Below, piece after piece: positions 1 through 5,379 of a stretch of 5,379 nucleotides of DNA. Positions within the stretch are counted from its first letter, which is position 1. Each line of letters starts with the position of its first letter. The stretch comes from CAYUYM01 sp964449305 (GTDB lineage: Bacteria > Bacteroidota > Ignavibacteria > SZUA-365 > CAYQST01), in NCBI GenBank assembly GCA_964449305.1, contig CAYUYM010000218.1, positions 1 through 5,379 on the forward strand, given 5' to 3'. Below the pieces are notes generated by a model, which saw nothing but the letters and a program-made list of their open reading frames with translations, had not been told where the DNA came from and made no database searches. The position numbers and the translations under genes are program-made.

Positions 1-789
1 GACGACATCGCCATCATCAATCCCGCGGCTGCCGAGCACCACGAGCGCTTCAGCACCATCTTCCATGAAGCCCGCAAACACAAGGGCATGACCATCGAGG
101 AGGCCCGCTCCTCCATGAACCATCCGCTCTACTTCGGCTGCATGATGGTCCGTGAAGCCCTCGCCGACGGCAGCGTGGCCGGCTCCCTCTCCACCACGGG
201 CGATGTGATGCGCTCCGCCATCCTCACCATCGGCCTCAAGCCGGGCATCAAGACCGTGTCGAGCTTCTTTGTCATGGCCTTCCCGGAACGCATCCTCCTC
301 TATGCCGACTGCGCCGTGCTTCCGCTCCCCGATGCCGGTCAGCTCGCAGACATCGCCATCGCCACCACGGACAACTACCGCATCCTCATGCAGGAGGAAC
401 CCGTCACCGCCATGCTCTCCTTCTCCACCAAGGGGTCGGCCGAGCATGAACTCATCGACAAGGTGCGCGAAGCGACACGCCTCTGCAACGAGCGCCGCCC
501 CGACCTCCTCATCGATGGCGAACTCCAGTACGATGCCGCCGTCGTCCCCTCCGTCGGTGCAAAAAAGGCCCCGGGCAGCAGGGTCGCCGGCAATGCCAAT
601 GTGCTCATCTTCCCGGATCTCCAGTCGGGGAACATCGGTTACAAGATCGCCCAGCGCATGGGCGGCGCTGAGGCGCTCGGTCCCATCGTTCAGGGCCTCG
701 CCAAGCCGGCCTACGATCTCTCGCGCGGCTGCTCGGTCAACGACATCGTCGTGACCACGGCCTTCAATGCGGTCATGGGCGCCGCCTGA
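1..789 (+). CDS. pta: Phosphate acetyltransferase, C-terminal 262 residues (5' end outside window)
   Basis: This enzyme interconverts acetyl-CoA plus phosphate and acetyl phosphate plus CoA in the cytosol, normally paired with acetate kinase in acetate formation or assimilation. The frame is open from the first base to TGA at 787-789. The visible residues cover most of the PTA_PTB domain and match short, single-domain Pta enzymes (about 330 residues), so roughly 65-70 N-terminal residues are missing. Diagnostic stretches are STTGDVMR (64-71), LADIAIATTDNYR (about 116-128), AMLSFSTKGSAEH, KAPGSRVAGNANVLIFPDL and GLAKPAYDLSRGCSVND (to 248). S241, R242 and D248 occupy the places of Ser309, Arg310 and Asp316 of the Methanosarcina thermophila enzyme, and R71 probably that of Arg133. 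Catalytic residues therefore look intact. No acetate kinase gene follows; it could lie upstream. A hairpin and a 144-base spacer separate it from the next operon. Confidence 0.96.
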   Translation, partial: DDIAIINPAAAEHHERFSTIFHEARKHKGMTIEEARSSMNHPLYFGCMMVREALADGSVAGSLSTTGDVMRSAILTIGLKPGIKTVSSFFVMAFPERILLYADCAVLPLPDAGQLADIAIATTDNYRILMQEEPVTAMLSFSTKGSAEHELIDKVREATRLCNERRPDLLIDGELQYDAAVVPSVGAKKAPGSRVAGNANVLIFPDLQSGNIGYKIAQRMGGAEALGPIVQGLAKPAYDLSRGCSVNDIVVTTAFNAVMGAA

Positions 790-821
790 TCGGGCGCCTC
801 TCCGCCACCCACTGTCCGAAT

Positions 822-844
822 CCGGGGCGGCAACTCCACCCCGG
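822..844 (+). terminator. Possible transcription terminator hairpin after pta
   Basis: CCGGGGCGG pairs with CCACCCCGG across a 5-base loop (CAACT): six G/C pairs, one C-A mismatch, then two more G/C pairs. It begins 32 bases after the pta stop and lies in the only real intergenic spacer (790-933), where a terminator would be expected. No T-tract follows, so it is not a classical intrinsic terminator and may act only as an RNA 3'-end stabiliser. I could not recognise a promoter in the rest of this spacer, either of the sigma-70 type or the Bacteroidota TAnnTTTG type. Confidence 0.4.
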
Positions 845-933
845 CTGCGTTCACCAGGCATCCACCGGGCCGCGTGCCCGTTCGCACCGGCTCCGGGGAC
901 TTCACCGCACCCACACCCGATGACGAGCTCTTC

Positions 934-1791
934 ATGACGCTTCGACACACGCACTTTGTCCAAGCCCCGCCACGCTGCCCCCGGACGCCGGTCGCACTCC
1001 ATGCCCACCTGCTCCTGCTCGTCGCCGTGGCCTTCATCATCGCACCACAGGGCCTGGCATTCGCCCAATCCGCCGGACTCTTGGATCCCTCTCCTCCGAC
1101 TCCCTATGAGAGCGATCTCCTCGAAGCCCGGCCCGTCCATCACTACCTTGGTCTGATGCCCGGCCTCATCATGCATTTCCACCAGGGATCCTTTTCCCCG
1201 AACTGTTCGTGCAGTTTCGGCGATGAAAGCGGTGCGCGTCTCCTCCCGGCCATCGAATACTCCGTCCACTTCCCGAAACGCGGCTATGCCTTCGCCCTCG
1301 TCGCCGCCTGGCACGACTATTCCTCCACCTTCACCAGCACCTTCACCCGCACCACGCCCGTGGTCGGTGACAATCCTCCCATCCTCGCAGAATACCGGCG
1401 CGAATCGCAGGTCGCACTCAGGCACATCGCACTCACACCAACCTTCATCTGGTATCCCGGGAAACGGTGGTTCCATTTGCGGGCCGGGATCGAGTTCGGC
1501 ATCCCCATCACTGCACGTTACGATCATGTGGAACACATCCTTACGCCAGGTGTGGCATACCACGATGGCGAAACGAGGCATGTCCTGCTCCAGGAATCCG
1601 ACATCCCGGGAGGGAGGGCCCTGCGCATCGGTGTGTCCCTCGGTGCCGGATACGATCTGTATCTCTCGGACCGCGTGCTGCTGACTCCCGGCGTCGCATG
1701 GGTCGCCCCCGTCACCCCCGTGTCCGACCTCGACGACACATGGAAGGTGTCCACCTTCCAGAGTGTCCTTCTCCTCAAGGTGCGATTGTGA
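934..1791 (+). CDS. Secreted outer-membrane beta-barrel-like protein, family not recognised
   Basis: This 285-residue protein has a signal peptide: an unusually long n-region (about 25 residues with H and R), a hydrophobic core LLLLVAVAFII (26-36), then an AFA|Q cleavage site after residue 44. The mature part is built of alternating strands separated by polar turns, for example LGLMPGLIMHFH, LLPAIEYSVHF, YAFALVAAWHDY, HIALTPTFIWY, FHLRAGIEFGI, LRIGVSLGAGYDLYL and VLLTPGVAWVAPV. It ends in a strand-like SVLLLKVRL, as expected of an outer-membrane barrel of roughly 8-10 strands. An early loop holds a CSC motif (C91, C93) in SPNCSCSFGDESG. The frame is also open from GTG at 874, but ATG 934 puts the signal peptide near the N-terminus and is preferred; no good Shine-Dalgarno precedes either. 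The gene lies 7 bases before an OmpA-like lipoprotein, suggesting a joint envelope role. Barrel identity is inferred from strand pattern only. Confidence 0.78.
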   Translation: MTLRHTHFVQAPPRCPRTPVALHAHLLLLVAVAFIIAPQGLAFAQSAGLLDPSPPTPYESDLLEARPVHHYLGLMPGLIMHFHQGSFSPNCSCSFGDESGARLLPAIEYSVHFPKRGYAFALVAAWHDYSSTFTSTFTRTTPVVGDNPPILAEYRRESQVALRHIALTPTFIWYPGKRWFHLRAGIEFGIPITARYDHVEHILTPGVAYHDGETRHVLLQESDIPGGRALRIGVSLGAGYDLYLSDRVLLTPGVAWVAPVTPVSDLDDTWKVSTFQSVLLLKVRL

Positions 1792-1793
1792 GG
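1788..1793 (+). promoter_or_regulatory. Ribosome binding site of the OmpA-like lipoprotein gene
   Basis: GTGAGG overlaps the stop codon of the upstream barrel gene and lies 5 bases before ATG 1799. This supports ATG 1799 over the in-frame GTG at 1763, which would lie inside the upstream gene and push the lipobox deeper into the protein. Confidence 0.55.
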
Positions 1794-1798
1794 CTCCC

Positions 1799-3379
1799 AT
1801 GAACCATCAACTCCACGGCCTCCGGCCATTGCTTCACTCCATCGTCCTCGTGCTCACCCTCGGCGGACTCGCCGCCTGTGGGTCGTCGACCATCGACCTC
1901 GTCGAACGTCCCGGGCGCGAGGTGCTGGCGGAAAATGCCGGCCCAGCCATCAACTCCCAGGCGGATGATTTCGCTCCCGTGCTGTCGGCCGATGGCACGC
2001 GACTCATGTTCACCTCCAACCGCCTGCTGGAAAAGGACGGTGACCGCATCGAGAATGTGTACGAGGCCCCACGCGAGGGCGGGGCATGGACGGCCGCACA
2101 GCGCATCGACGCAAGCGGCGACCCCGACATCAAGTCCGGTTCCCTCGCCTTCGACAATGTCCACAACGAGGTCGTGTTCGTCCAGTGCTACCGCAACGAC
2201 GGCATGGGGGATTGCGATCTCTACATCGCCTCCACCGGTCGCGATGGCTGGAGGACGGCCCGCAATCCGGGTGACCCGGTCAACAGCCCGGAATGGGATT
2301 GCCATCCCTCCATCAGCCGCGATGGCTCAACGCTGTACTTTGCCTCCGAGCGCATCGGTGGCATGGGGGGAAGCGACATCTACCTGTCGCGCCGCGGCAC
2401 CGATGGCACGTGGTCCCGCCCGGTCAACCTCGGTCCTCCGGTCAACACACGCGGTGATGAAAAGACCCCCTTCATCGCCCCCGACAACACGACGCTGTAC
2501 TTCGCCTCCAACGGCCATCCCGGCTACGGTGCCTTCGACATCTTCCAGACCACCTTTGACGGCGACCGGTGGACAGCACCGAAGAACGTGGGCACGCCGA
2601 TCAACTCGCCCCGGCAGGATCTTTTCTACACACCATCGCTGACAGGTGACACGGCCTACCTGGCATCGAACCGCGATGATGCCACGGGCTTCGACATCTA
2701 CGAGATCATCATCCGCCGGAAGGTGGAGCCACCCACGCCGCAGCGCACCACGCTTGTCGTCCGCCTCATCGTGCGGAATGCGTTCACGAACGAACCGATT
2801 TCCGCCACCATCGCCATCGAGGCGCCGGACGCGGAGCCGCTGTCCCTGACCGCGGACGTGAAGGGCATCGCGGATGTGGAGATGCAGCCGGGAGCTGCGT
2901 ACACCATCACCACCACGCATCCGGGGTTCATGCCCTCCACCACCGGCATCACACTCCCACGCACAGCCAGCGGGCGTCGTGAACAGGAGATCCTCATGAC
3001 GCCGCATGGCGAGAAGGAGAGCACCATCTATTCCTTCGTGGTCGAGTTCGACTTCAACCTGTCGAACATCCGCGAATCGGAACGGCGCAATCTCGACAGC
3101 GTCGTGACGCTTCTCACAAGGTATCCTGAATGCTCGGTGATGGTGTCCGGGCACACGGACAGTGTGGGCACGGATGAGTACAACCAGCGCCTTGGCCAGG
3201 AGCGTGCGCAGGAGGTGGGCGCCTATGTGGAGCGCTATCTGAAATCCCGCGGTGTCCAGCTCCGCAATCCCCTGGTGATGCGCTCCTTCGGTGAGACGCA
3301 GCACGTCGCATCAAACGCCACCGAGGAGGGACGCCAGCGCAACCGGCGCGTGGTGATCTCTCTGCAACGTCTGCAATGA
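1799..3379 (+). CDS. OmpA-family lipoprotein with PD40 propeller and carboxypeptidase-regulatory-like domain
   Basis: This 526-residue envelope lipoprotein probably anchors the outer membrane to peptidoglycan. A lipoprotein signal peptide ends in the lipobox LAAC with lipidated C27; glycine at +2 gives no E. coli-type inner-membrane retention signal. Five PD40/WD40-like repeats start near residues 58, 114, 168, 222 and 276, with motifs such as LSADGTRLMFTSNR, ISRDGSTLYFASER and IAPDNTTLYFASNG. Residues about 317-402 resemble a carboxypeptidase-regulatory-like beta-sandwich. Residues about 409-526 form the OmpA C-terminal domain. There, D454 in GHTDSVG and R469 in QERAQEV, 15 apart as in E. 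coli OmpA (D271/R286), are the expected diaminopimelate-binding pair. The same domain order is common in Bacteroidota, including proteins linked to type IX secretion such as PorE, but no other such component is visible, so that role is not claimed. It follows a barrel gene by 7 bases and overlaps rsmG by an ATGA junction. Confidence 0.93.
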   Translation: MNHQLHGLRPLLHSIVLVLTLGGLAACGSSTIDLVERPGREVLAENAGPAINSQADDFAPVLSADGTRLMFTSNRLLEKDGDRIENVYEAPREGGAWTAAQRIDASGDPDIKSGSLAFDNVHNEVVFVQCYRNDGMGDCDLYIASTGRDGWRTARNPGDPVNSPEWDCHPSISRDGSTLYFASERIGGMGGSDIYLSRRGTDGTWSRPVNLGPPVNTRGDEKTPFIAPDNTTLYFASNGHPGYGAFDIFQTTFDGDRWTAPKNVGTPINSPRQDLFYTPSLTGDTAYLASNRDDATGFDIYEIIIRRKVEPPTPQRTTLVVRLIVRNAFTNEPISATIAIEAPDAEPLSLTADVKGIADVEMQPGAAYTITTTHPGFMPSTTGITLPRTASGRREQEILMTPHGEKESTIYSFVVEFDFNLSNIRESERRNLDSVVTLLTRYPECSVMVSGHTDSVGTDEYNQRLGQERAQEVGAYVERYLKSRGVQLRNPLVMRSFGETQHVASNATEEGRQRNRRVVISLQRLQ

Positions 3380-4217
3380 CGGTGGCGGTGACCGGTATCG
3401 ACGACATCCGCGCCATGATGCACCGCGTCGGTCTGGCGACCGATGAGGCGCGCCTCGGGCTGCTCGCCCGCTTCGTGGAACTGCTCCTCGAGGCGAACGC
3501 GCGTGTCAACCTCGTGTCGCGCAGGCAGACCGACACCGTGTGGCGCAACCATGTGCTGCATTCCCTCGCACCGCTGCTGCTCGGGCGGCTTTCTCCGGAT
3601 GGGGCGTACTTCGATCTCGGCACCGGCGGCGGGCTGCCCGGGCTGCCGCTCGCCATCATGCTGCCGGAGGCCACCTTCACGCTGTGCGATTCAATCCAGA
3701 AGAAGATGCGCGAGGTGGAGGGCATGGCNNNNNNNNNNNNNNNNNNNNNNNNNNNNNNNNNNNNNNNNNNNNNNNNNNNNNNNNNNNNNNNNNNNNNNNN
3801 NNNNNNNNNNNNNNNNNNNNNNNNNNNNCCTTCACGCTGTGCGATTCAATCCAGAAGAAGATGCGCGAGGTGGAGGGCATGGCTCATGCGCTCGGTCTCA
3901 CCAACGTCCGCATCGCCCACGGCAGGGCCGAGGAGCTTGCGCGGTCCCCCATGCATCGCGGGCGCCACACCATCGTCATCTCCCGTGCGGTGGACGACCT
4001 GCACGTGCTGGCGCGCTGGTGTCCGCCCCTGCTGGCGCCCGTGCCCGACGCACGCCTTATCGTCTGGAAGGGGGGCGACCTGTCGCAGGAGATCACGGCC
4101 ACGCGGCGGCTGCCCGTCGTCCGCTCCATCGAAACCATCCCCCTGGATCTGCCGGGCGAGCCCTGGTTTGCCCGGGAACAGAAACACCTTGTGGAAGTCC
4201 GCTTTGAAATCCATTGA
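3376..4217 (+). CDS. rsmG: 16S rRNA (guanine527-N7)-methyltransferase RsmG, split by an artificial assembly gap
   Basis: RsmG (GidB) uses S-adenosylmethionine to methylate N7 of G527 in 16S rRNA on the 30S subunit. The frame runs from ATG 3376 to the N gap at 3729 and resumes in a different register after it to TGA 4215-4217. Removing the gap plus one copy of the duplicated 55 bases (155 bases in all) joins the halves in frame into 228 residues, a normal length. In the joined protein the SAM-binding motif I is DLGTGGGLPG (80-89), followed by TLCDSIQKK with acidic D105, HGRAEEL (130-136), SRAVDDL (151-157) and a VWKGG strand end (K180). These match the family closely, so the gene is very probably intact in the organism. 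It starts by ATGA overlap with the lipoprotein gene upstream and has no clear Shine-Dalgarno, suggesting translational coupling. A lipoprotein gene follows after one base. rsmG is often found beside mnmG; here it sits among envelope genes. Confidence 0.95.
3674..3883. repeat. Exact 55-bp direct duplication flanking the N gap
   Basis: Bases 3674-3728 and 3829-3883 are identical over 55 bases, one copy touching each edge of the 100-N run. Both encode the same RsmG segment, from FTLCDSIQKK to VEGM. RsmG has this segment only once, so the duplication is best read as the unmerged overlap of two contigs, not as biology. Confidence 0.93.
3729..3828. other. 100-N scaffold gap (artefactual; no sequence missing)
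   Basis: Exactly 100 Ns, a conventional placeholder for a gap of unknown size. Both sides carry the same 55 bases, and merging them restores a complete rsmG frame. The true distance is therefore most likely minus 55 bases. The gap creates false frames on both strands, including one running from rsmG into the following lipoprotein. Confidence 0.97.
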
Positions 4218-4218
4218 C

Positions 4219-4983
4219 ATGCCGATGAAACACACCCTCATTCTCGCCCTCATGGTGAGCCTTGTGTCACTGCCCGGATGCGTGGTGGTGAAGAAGCTCG
4301 TGGGGGCGGACATCGATCCCCAACAGTTCGCCCGTGCCCGCGAGGCGCGGATGGTGCAGGTCCGCGCCGATGCGGCGCAGCGGCTGGCCGACCGGCTCGG
4401 GAACGGAGACGCCGTCACCAACGCCGACGTCTGCTTCACCCTGGGCCAGACCCTGCTGAACCGCGTGGCGGAACAGTACCGGGGCATGACCGGCTGGCTC
4501 GATCCCGCCACATCCTACACCGTCACAGCGGCCTCGGTGACGATACACAACGGCGCCGCCTTCGCGTCCCTCATGCTCACCGCCCACAACACGACGCATG
4601 ATGTGGACGTGGATCTCGCCATGGACTGCATCATCACCCTGAGCATCGAGAACGGAACTCTCGTGATGCTGCTCGAACCCTTCAACATCACACCGGTGGT
4701 GAACGCCTCGGGCGTGCTCGCAGCAACGGAGGGCATCATCGAAAACATCATCAGGATCAGACTCGCGACGATGAGCCGCGATTTCCCGCCGATGACGCTG
4801 CCGGTGGATTTCAGCAGCACCCTGCCGATGGCCGGTGTATCGATGGACGTGAAGAGCCGTGTCAATGTCCTCATCGAGGCGGCGCCCCGCTCCGTCGCCT
4901 CCACGCTCACCATACGGGAGTTCCAGTTCTTCGAGGGGCTCGCCCTGGTCACGCTCAATCTCTCGAAGGTGGAGGTGAAATGA
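4219..4983 (+). CDS. Lipoprotein of unrecognised family (first of a probable pair)
   Basis: This is a 254-residue predicted lipoprotein. The signal peptide has K4, the hydrophobic run LILALMVSLVSL and lipobox LPGC with lipidated C21; valine at +2 is compatible with outer-membrane sorting. The start is ATG 4219, one base after the rsmG stop; ATG 4225 is in frame and equally possible (252 residues). The mature part begins with a charged helical stretch (about 30-62, rich in R, A and Q). VCFTLGQTLLNRVAEQYRG (71-89) follows, then mostly beta-strand-like sequence such as YTVTAASVTIHNGAAFASL and DVDVDLAMDCIITLSIENG, a hydrophobic helix near EGIIENIIRIRL, and a final strand LALVTLNLSKVEVK. A helix followed by long amphipathic strands recalls small TULIP-like lipoproteins (for example the YceB/DUF1439 type), but I see no family signature and do not assign one. 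The next gene shares the LNR-type segment and looks like a paralogue. Confidence 0.85.
   Translation: MPMKHTLILALMVSLVSLPGCVVVKKLVGADIDPQQFARAREARMVQVRADAAQRLADRLGNGDAVTNADVCFTLGQTLLNRVAEQYRGMTGWLDPATSYTVTAASVTIHNGAAFASLMLTAHNTTHDVDVDLAMDCIITLSIENGTLVMLLEPFNITPVVNASGVLAATEGIIENIIRIRLATMSRDFPPMTLPVDFSSTLPMAGVSMDVKSRVNVLIEAAPRSVASTLTIREFQFFEGLALVTLNLSKVEVK
4971..4978 (+). promoter_or_regulatory. Strong Shine-Dalgarno deciding the start of the last lipoprotein gene
   Basis: GGAGGTGA is a perfect 8-base complement to the 3' end of 16S rRNA and the best ribosome binding site in the window. It lies within the end of the upstream lipoprotein gene. GGAGG is 7 bases before ATG 4983 and 4 bases before ATG 4980, so spacing favours 4983. 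Part of the match is forced by the codons GTG GAG GTG, so chance is not excluded, but the position relative to tandem ATGs at the gene junction is ideal. Confidence 0.65.
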
Positions 4984-5379
4984 TGAGAAGGTCAGCCATG
5001 AGGCATGAGGCACGAGGCATGAGCAGGTCGGCGCACCGGCAGACAATGAAAGACTGTTCATCTCTCCATTCTCTTCTCACGTTTCGCTTTGCCCGCGTTG
5101 CACATCTGTCGGACTGCCCACCGGCCACCAGCCACTGGGCACTGGCCATCATCCTCATCCTTCTCCTCGTGTCCGGCTGCAGCTCGATCGATCTGCCGCC
5201 CATCGCAGAATCGGAGCAGGTGATCGCACGGGAGGGGCTGCGGATAGCCGCGGTGGACAGCGCCATCACCGCACGCAATCTTCGCCTCCCCGCGGGGCAG
5301 GACCTCATCGTGCGGCTGCGGCGTGACATGATCAACCGCATTCTCCAGGCGCTCACAGGGAACGCGACCACCGACCTCA
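4983..5379 (+). CDS. Second lipoprotein with heptamer-repeat leader (3' end outside window)
   Basis: The frame is open from ATG 4983 (or 4980, in frame) to the window end: 132 complete codons and no stop. A hydrophobic core ALAIILILLLVSG ends in the lipobox VSGC, with lipidated C66 (codon 5178-5180) and serine at +2. The leader before the core is about 50 residues, far longer than the usual 16-25 for the whole signal peptide, and is made largely of short DNA repeats. ATG 4983 is chosen for its strong Shine-Dalgarno and its ATGA overlap with the upstream stop. ATG 5046 is an alternative that gives C45 and lacks a good ribosome site. After the Cys comes a helical stretch and VRLRRDMINRILQALTGN, which resembles VCFTLGQTLLNRVAEQYRG of the preceding lipoprotein at a similar distance from the Cys, so the two are probably tandem paralogues. 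Function is unknown. Confidence 0.8.
   Translation, partial: MRRSAMRHEARGMSRSAHRQTMKDCSSLHSLLTFRFARVAHLSDCPPATSHWALAIILILLLVSGCSSIDLPPIAESEQVIAREGLRIAAVDSAITARNLRLPAGQDLIVRLRRDMINRILQALTGNATTDL
4996..5023. repeat. Heptamer tandem array, consensus GCATGAG, four units
   Basis: Four contiguous 7-base units begin at 4996, 5003, 5010 and 5017. Units two and four are exactly GCATGAG; the first differs at position 1 (C) and the third at position 4 (C). Each exact unit contains ATGA, a combined start/stop. The array starts 13 bases after the presumed start codon of the last lipoprotein gene and would be translated as part of its leader. Confidence 0.85.
5063..5090. repeat. Degenerate heptamer track, pattern TCnCnnn, four units
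   Basis: Units beginning at 5063, 5070, 5077 and 5084 all have T, C and C at positions 1, 2 and 4; the other positions vary between units. The stretch is pyrimidine-rich and clearly richer in A/T than its surroundings. Taken alone it could be chance, but it lies between two clearer 7-base arrays. Confidence 0.4.
5115..5149. repeat. Heptamer tandem array, consensus TGGCCAC, five units
   Basis: Five contiguous 7-base units begin at 5115, 5122, 5129, 5136 and 5143. All match TGGCCAC at five or more of seven positions: the first, third and fourth differ at one or two bases, the second only at position 1, and the last only at position 7 (T). In the lipoprotein frame it reads PPATSHWALA and runs directly into the hydrophobic core of the signal peptide. 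Confidence 0.75.

Noticed and set aside
777..798. Two GGGCGCC copies at the pta stop
   Set aside because: GGCGCC is self-complementary and common in such GC-rich DNA. A six-pair stem that includes the end of the coding region and has no T-tract is weaker than the hairpin at 822-844.
874..933. Extending the barrel gene to GTG 874
   Set aside because: It would add 20 residues before an already long signal peptide and has no well-spaced Shine-Dalgarno. ATG 934 is the better start.
1327..1350. Short direct repeat coding STFTSTFTRT in the barrel gene
   Set aside because: Two imperfect 12-base copies in a coding region, consistent with a simple strand or loop sequence; nothing suggests a separate element.
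1763..1798. Extending the OmpA-like gene to GTG 1763
   Set aside because: It would overlap the barrel gene and lengthen the lipoprotein signal peptide. ATG 1799 has GTGAGG at good spacing.
2327..3304. A 325-codon open frame on the minus strand
   Set aside because: It lies wholly opposite the OmpA-like gene, has no family motif, and is rich in R, H, V and G, as expected from the reverse complement of GC-rich coding DNA.
3674..3883. A genuine tandem duplication or a mobile-element target duplication inside rsmG
   Set aside because: Both copies end exactly at a 100-N placeholder and collapsing them gives a perfect RsmG. An assembly overlap explains this without any event in the cell.
3376..4983. 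A single continuous 535-residue frame running through the N gap into the lipoprotein, like an RsmG-lipoprotein fusion
   Set aside because: It exists only because Ns do not read as stops and the false gap shifts the register. After the gap it follows the wrong frame of rsmG before entering the lipoprotein, whose own signal peptide begins at 4219.
4267..5061. A 264-codon open frame on the minus strand with an LVPHAS-like start region
   Set aside because: It is a shadow of the lipoprotein gene, and its N-terminal part is the reverse translation of the heptamer array. No domain or signal peptide is visible.
5046..5061. Small inverted repeat ATGAA / TTCAT around a 6-base loop
   Set aside because: A five-pair A/T-rich stem is too weak to call a terminator or operator. 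It does overlap the alternative ATG 5046.

Overview
The window reads as chromosome from a high-GC Gram-negative bacterium, most likely a member of the Bacteroidota/Chlorobiota (Ignavibacteria- or Kapabacteria-like) group. The grounds are an OmpA-type lipoprotein with PD40 repeats and a carboxypeptidase-regulatory-like domain, an associated small outer-membrane barrel, several lipobox signal peptides, and strong G/C preference at third codon positions. This placement is an inference from gene architecture, not a phylogenetic result. All genes lie on the + strand and no stretch over 300 bases lacks a gene.

Layout: (1) 1-789, the 3' part of phosphate acetyltransferase (pta), ending with its active-site motif. 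(2) 790-933, a short intergenic stretch with one GC-rich hairpin and no recognisable promoter. (3) 934-1791, a secreted beta-barrel-like outer-membrane protein. (4) 1799-3379, a PD40/OmpA lipoprotein. (5) 3376-4217, rsmG, the 16S rRNA G527 methyltransferase, interrupted on paper by a 100-N gap. (6) 4219-4983, a lipoprotein of unrecognised family. (7) 4983 to the window end, a second and probably related lipoprotein, cut by the window edge. Genes 3 to 7 are separated by 7 bases or fewer, or overlap by ATGA-type junctions, so they look like one operon. It is mainly an envelope operon (barrel, peptidoglycan-binding lipoprotein, two more lipoproteins) with one translation-related enzyme inside it.

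Two things need attention. First, the N gap in rsmG is not missing sequence. The 55 bases left of the gap are repeated exactly to its right, and collapsing them restores an intact 228-residue RsmG, so this is an unmerged contig overlap. Second, the leader of the last lipoprotein gene (4996-5149) carries two clear 7-bp-period arrays and a weaker third one. They lie between a strong Shine-Dalgarno/ATG start and the hydrophobic core of the signal peptide, as if a heptamer-rich segment had been inserted in frame into the signal peptide. I see no RNA genes, CRISPR, transposase, phage or defence genes.
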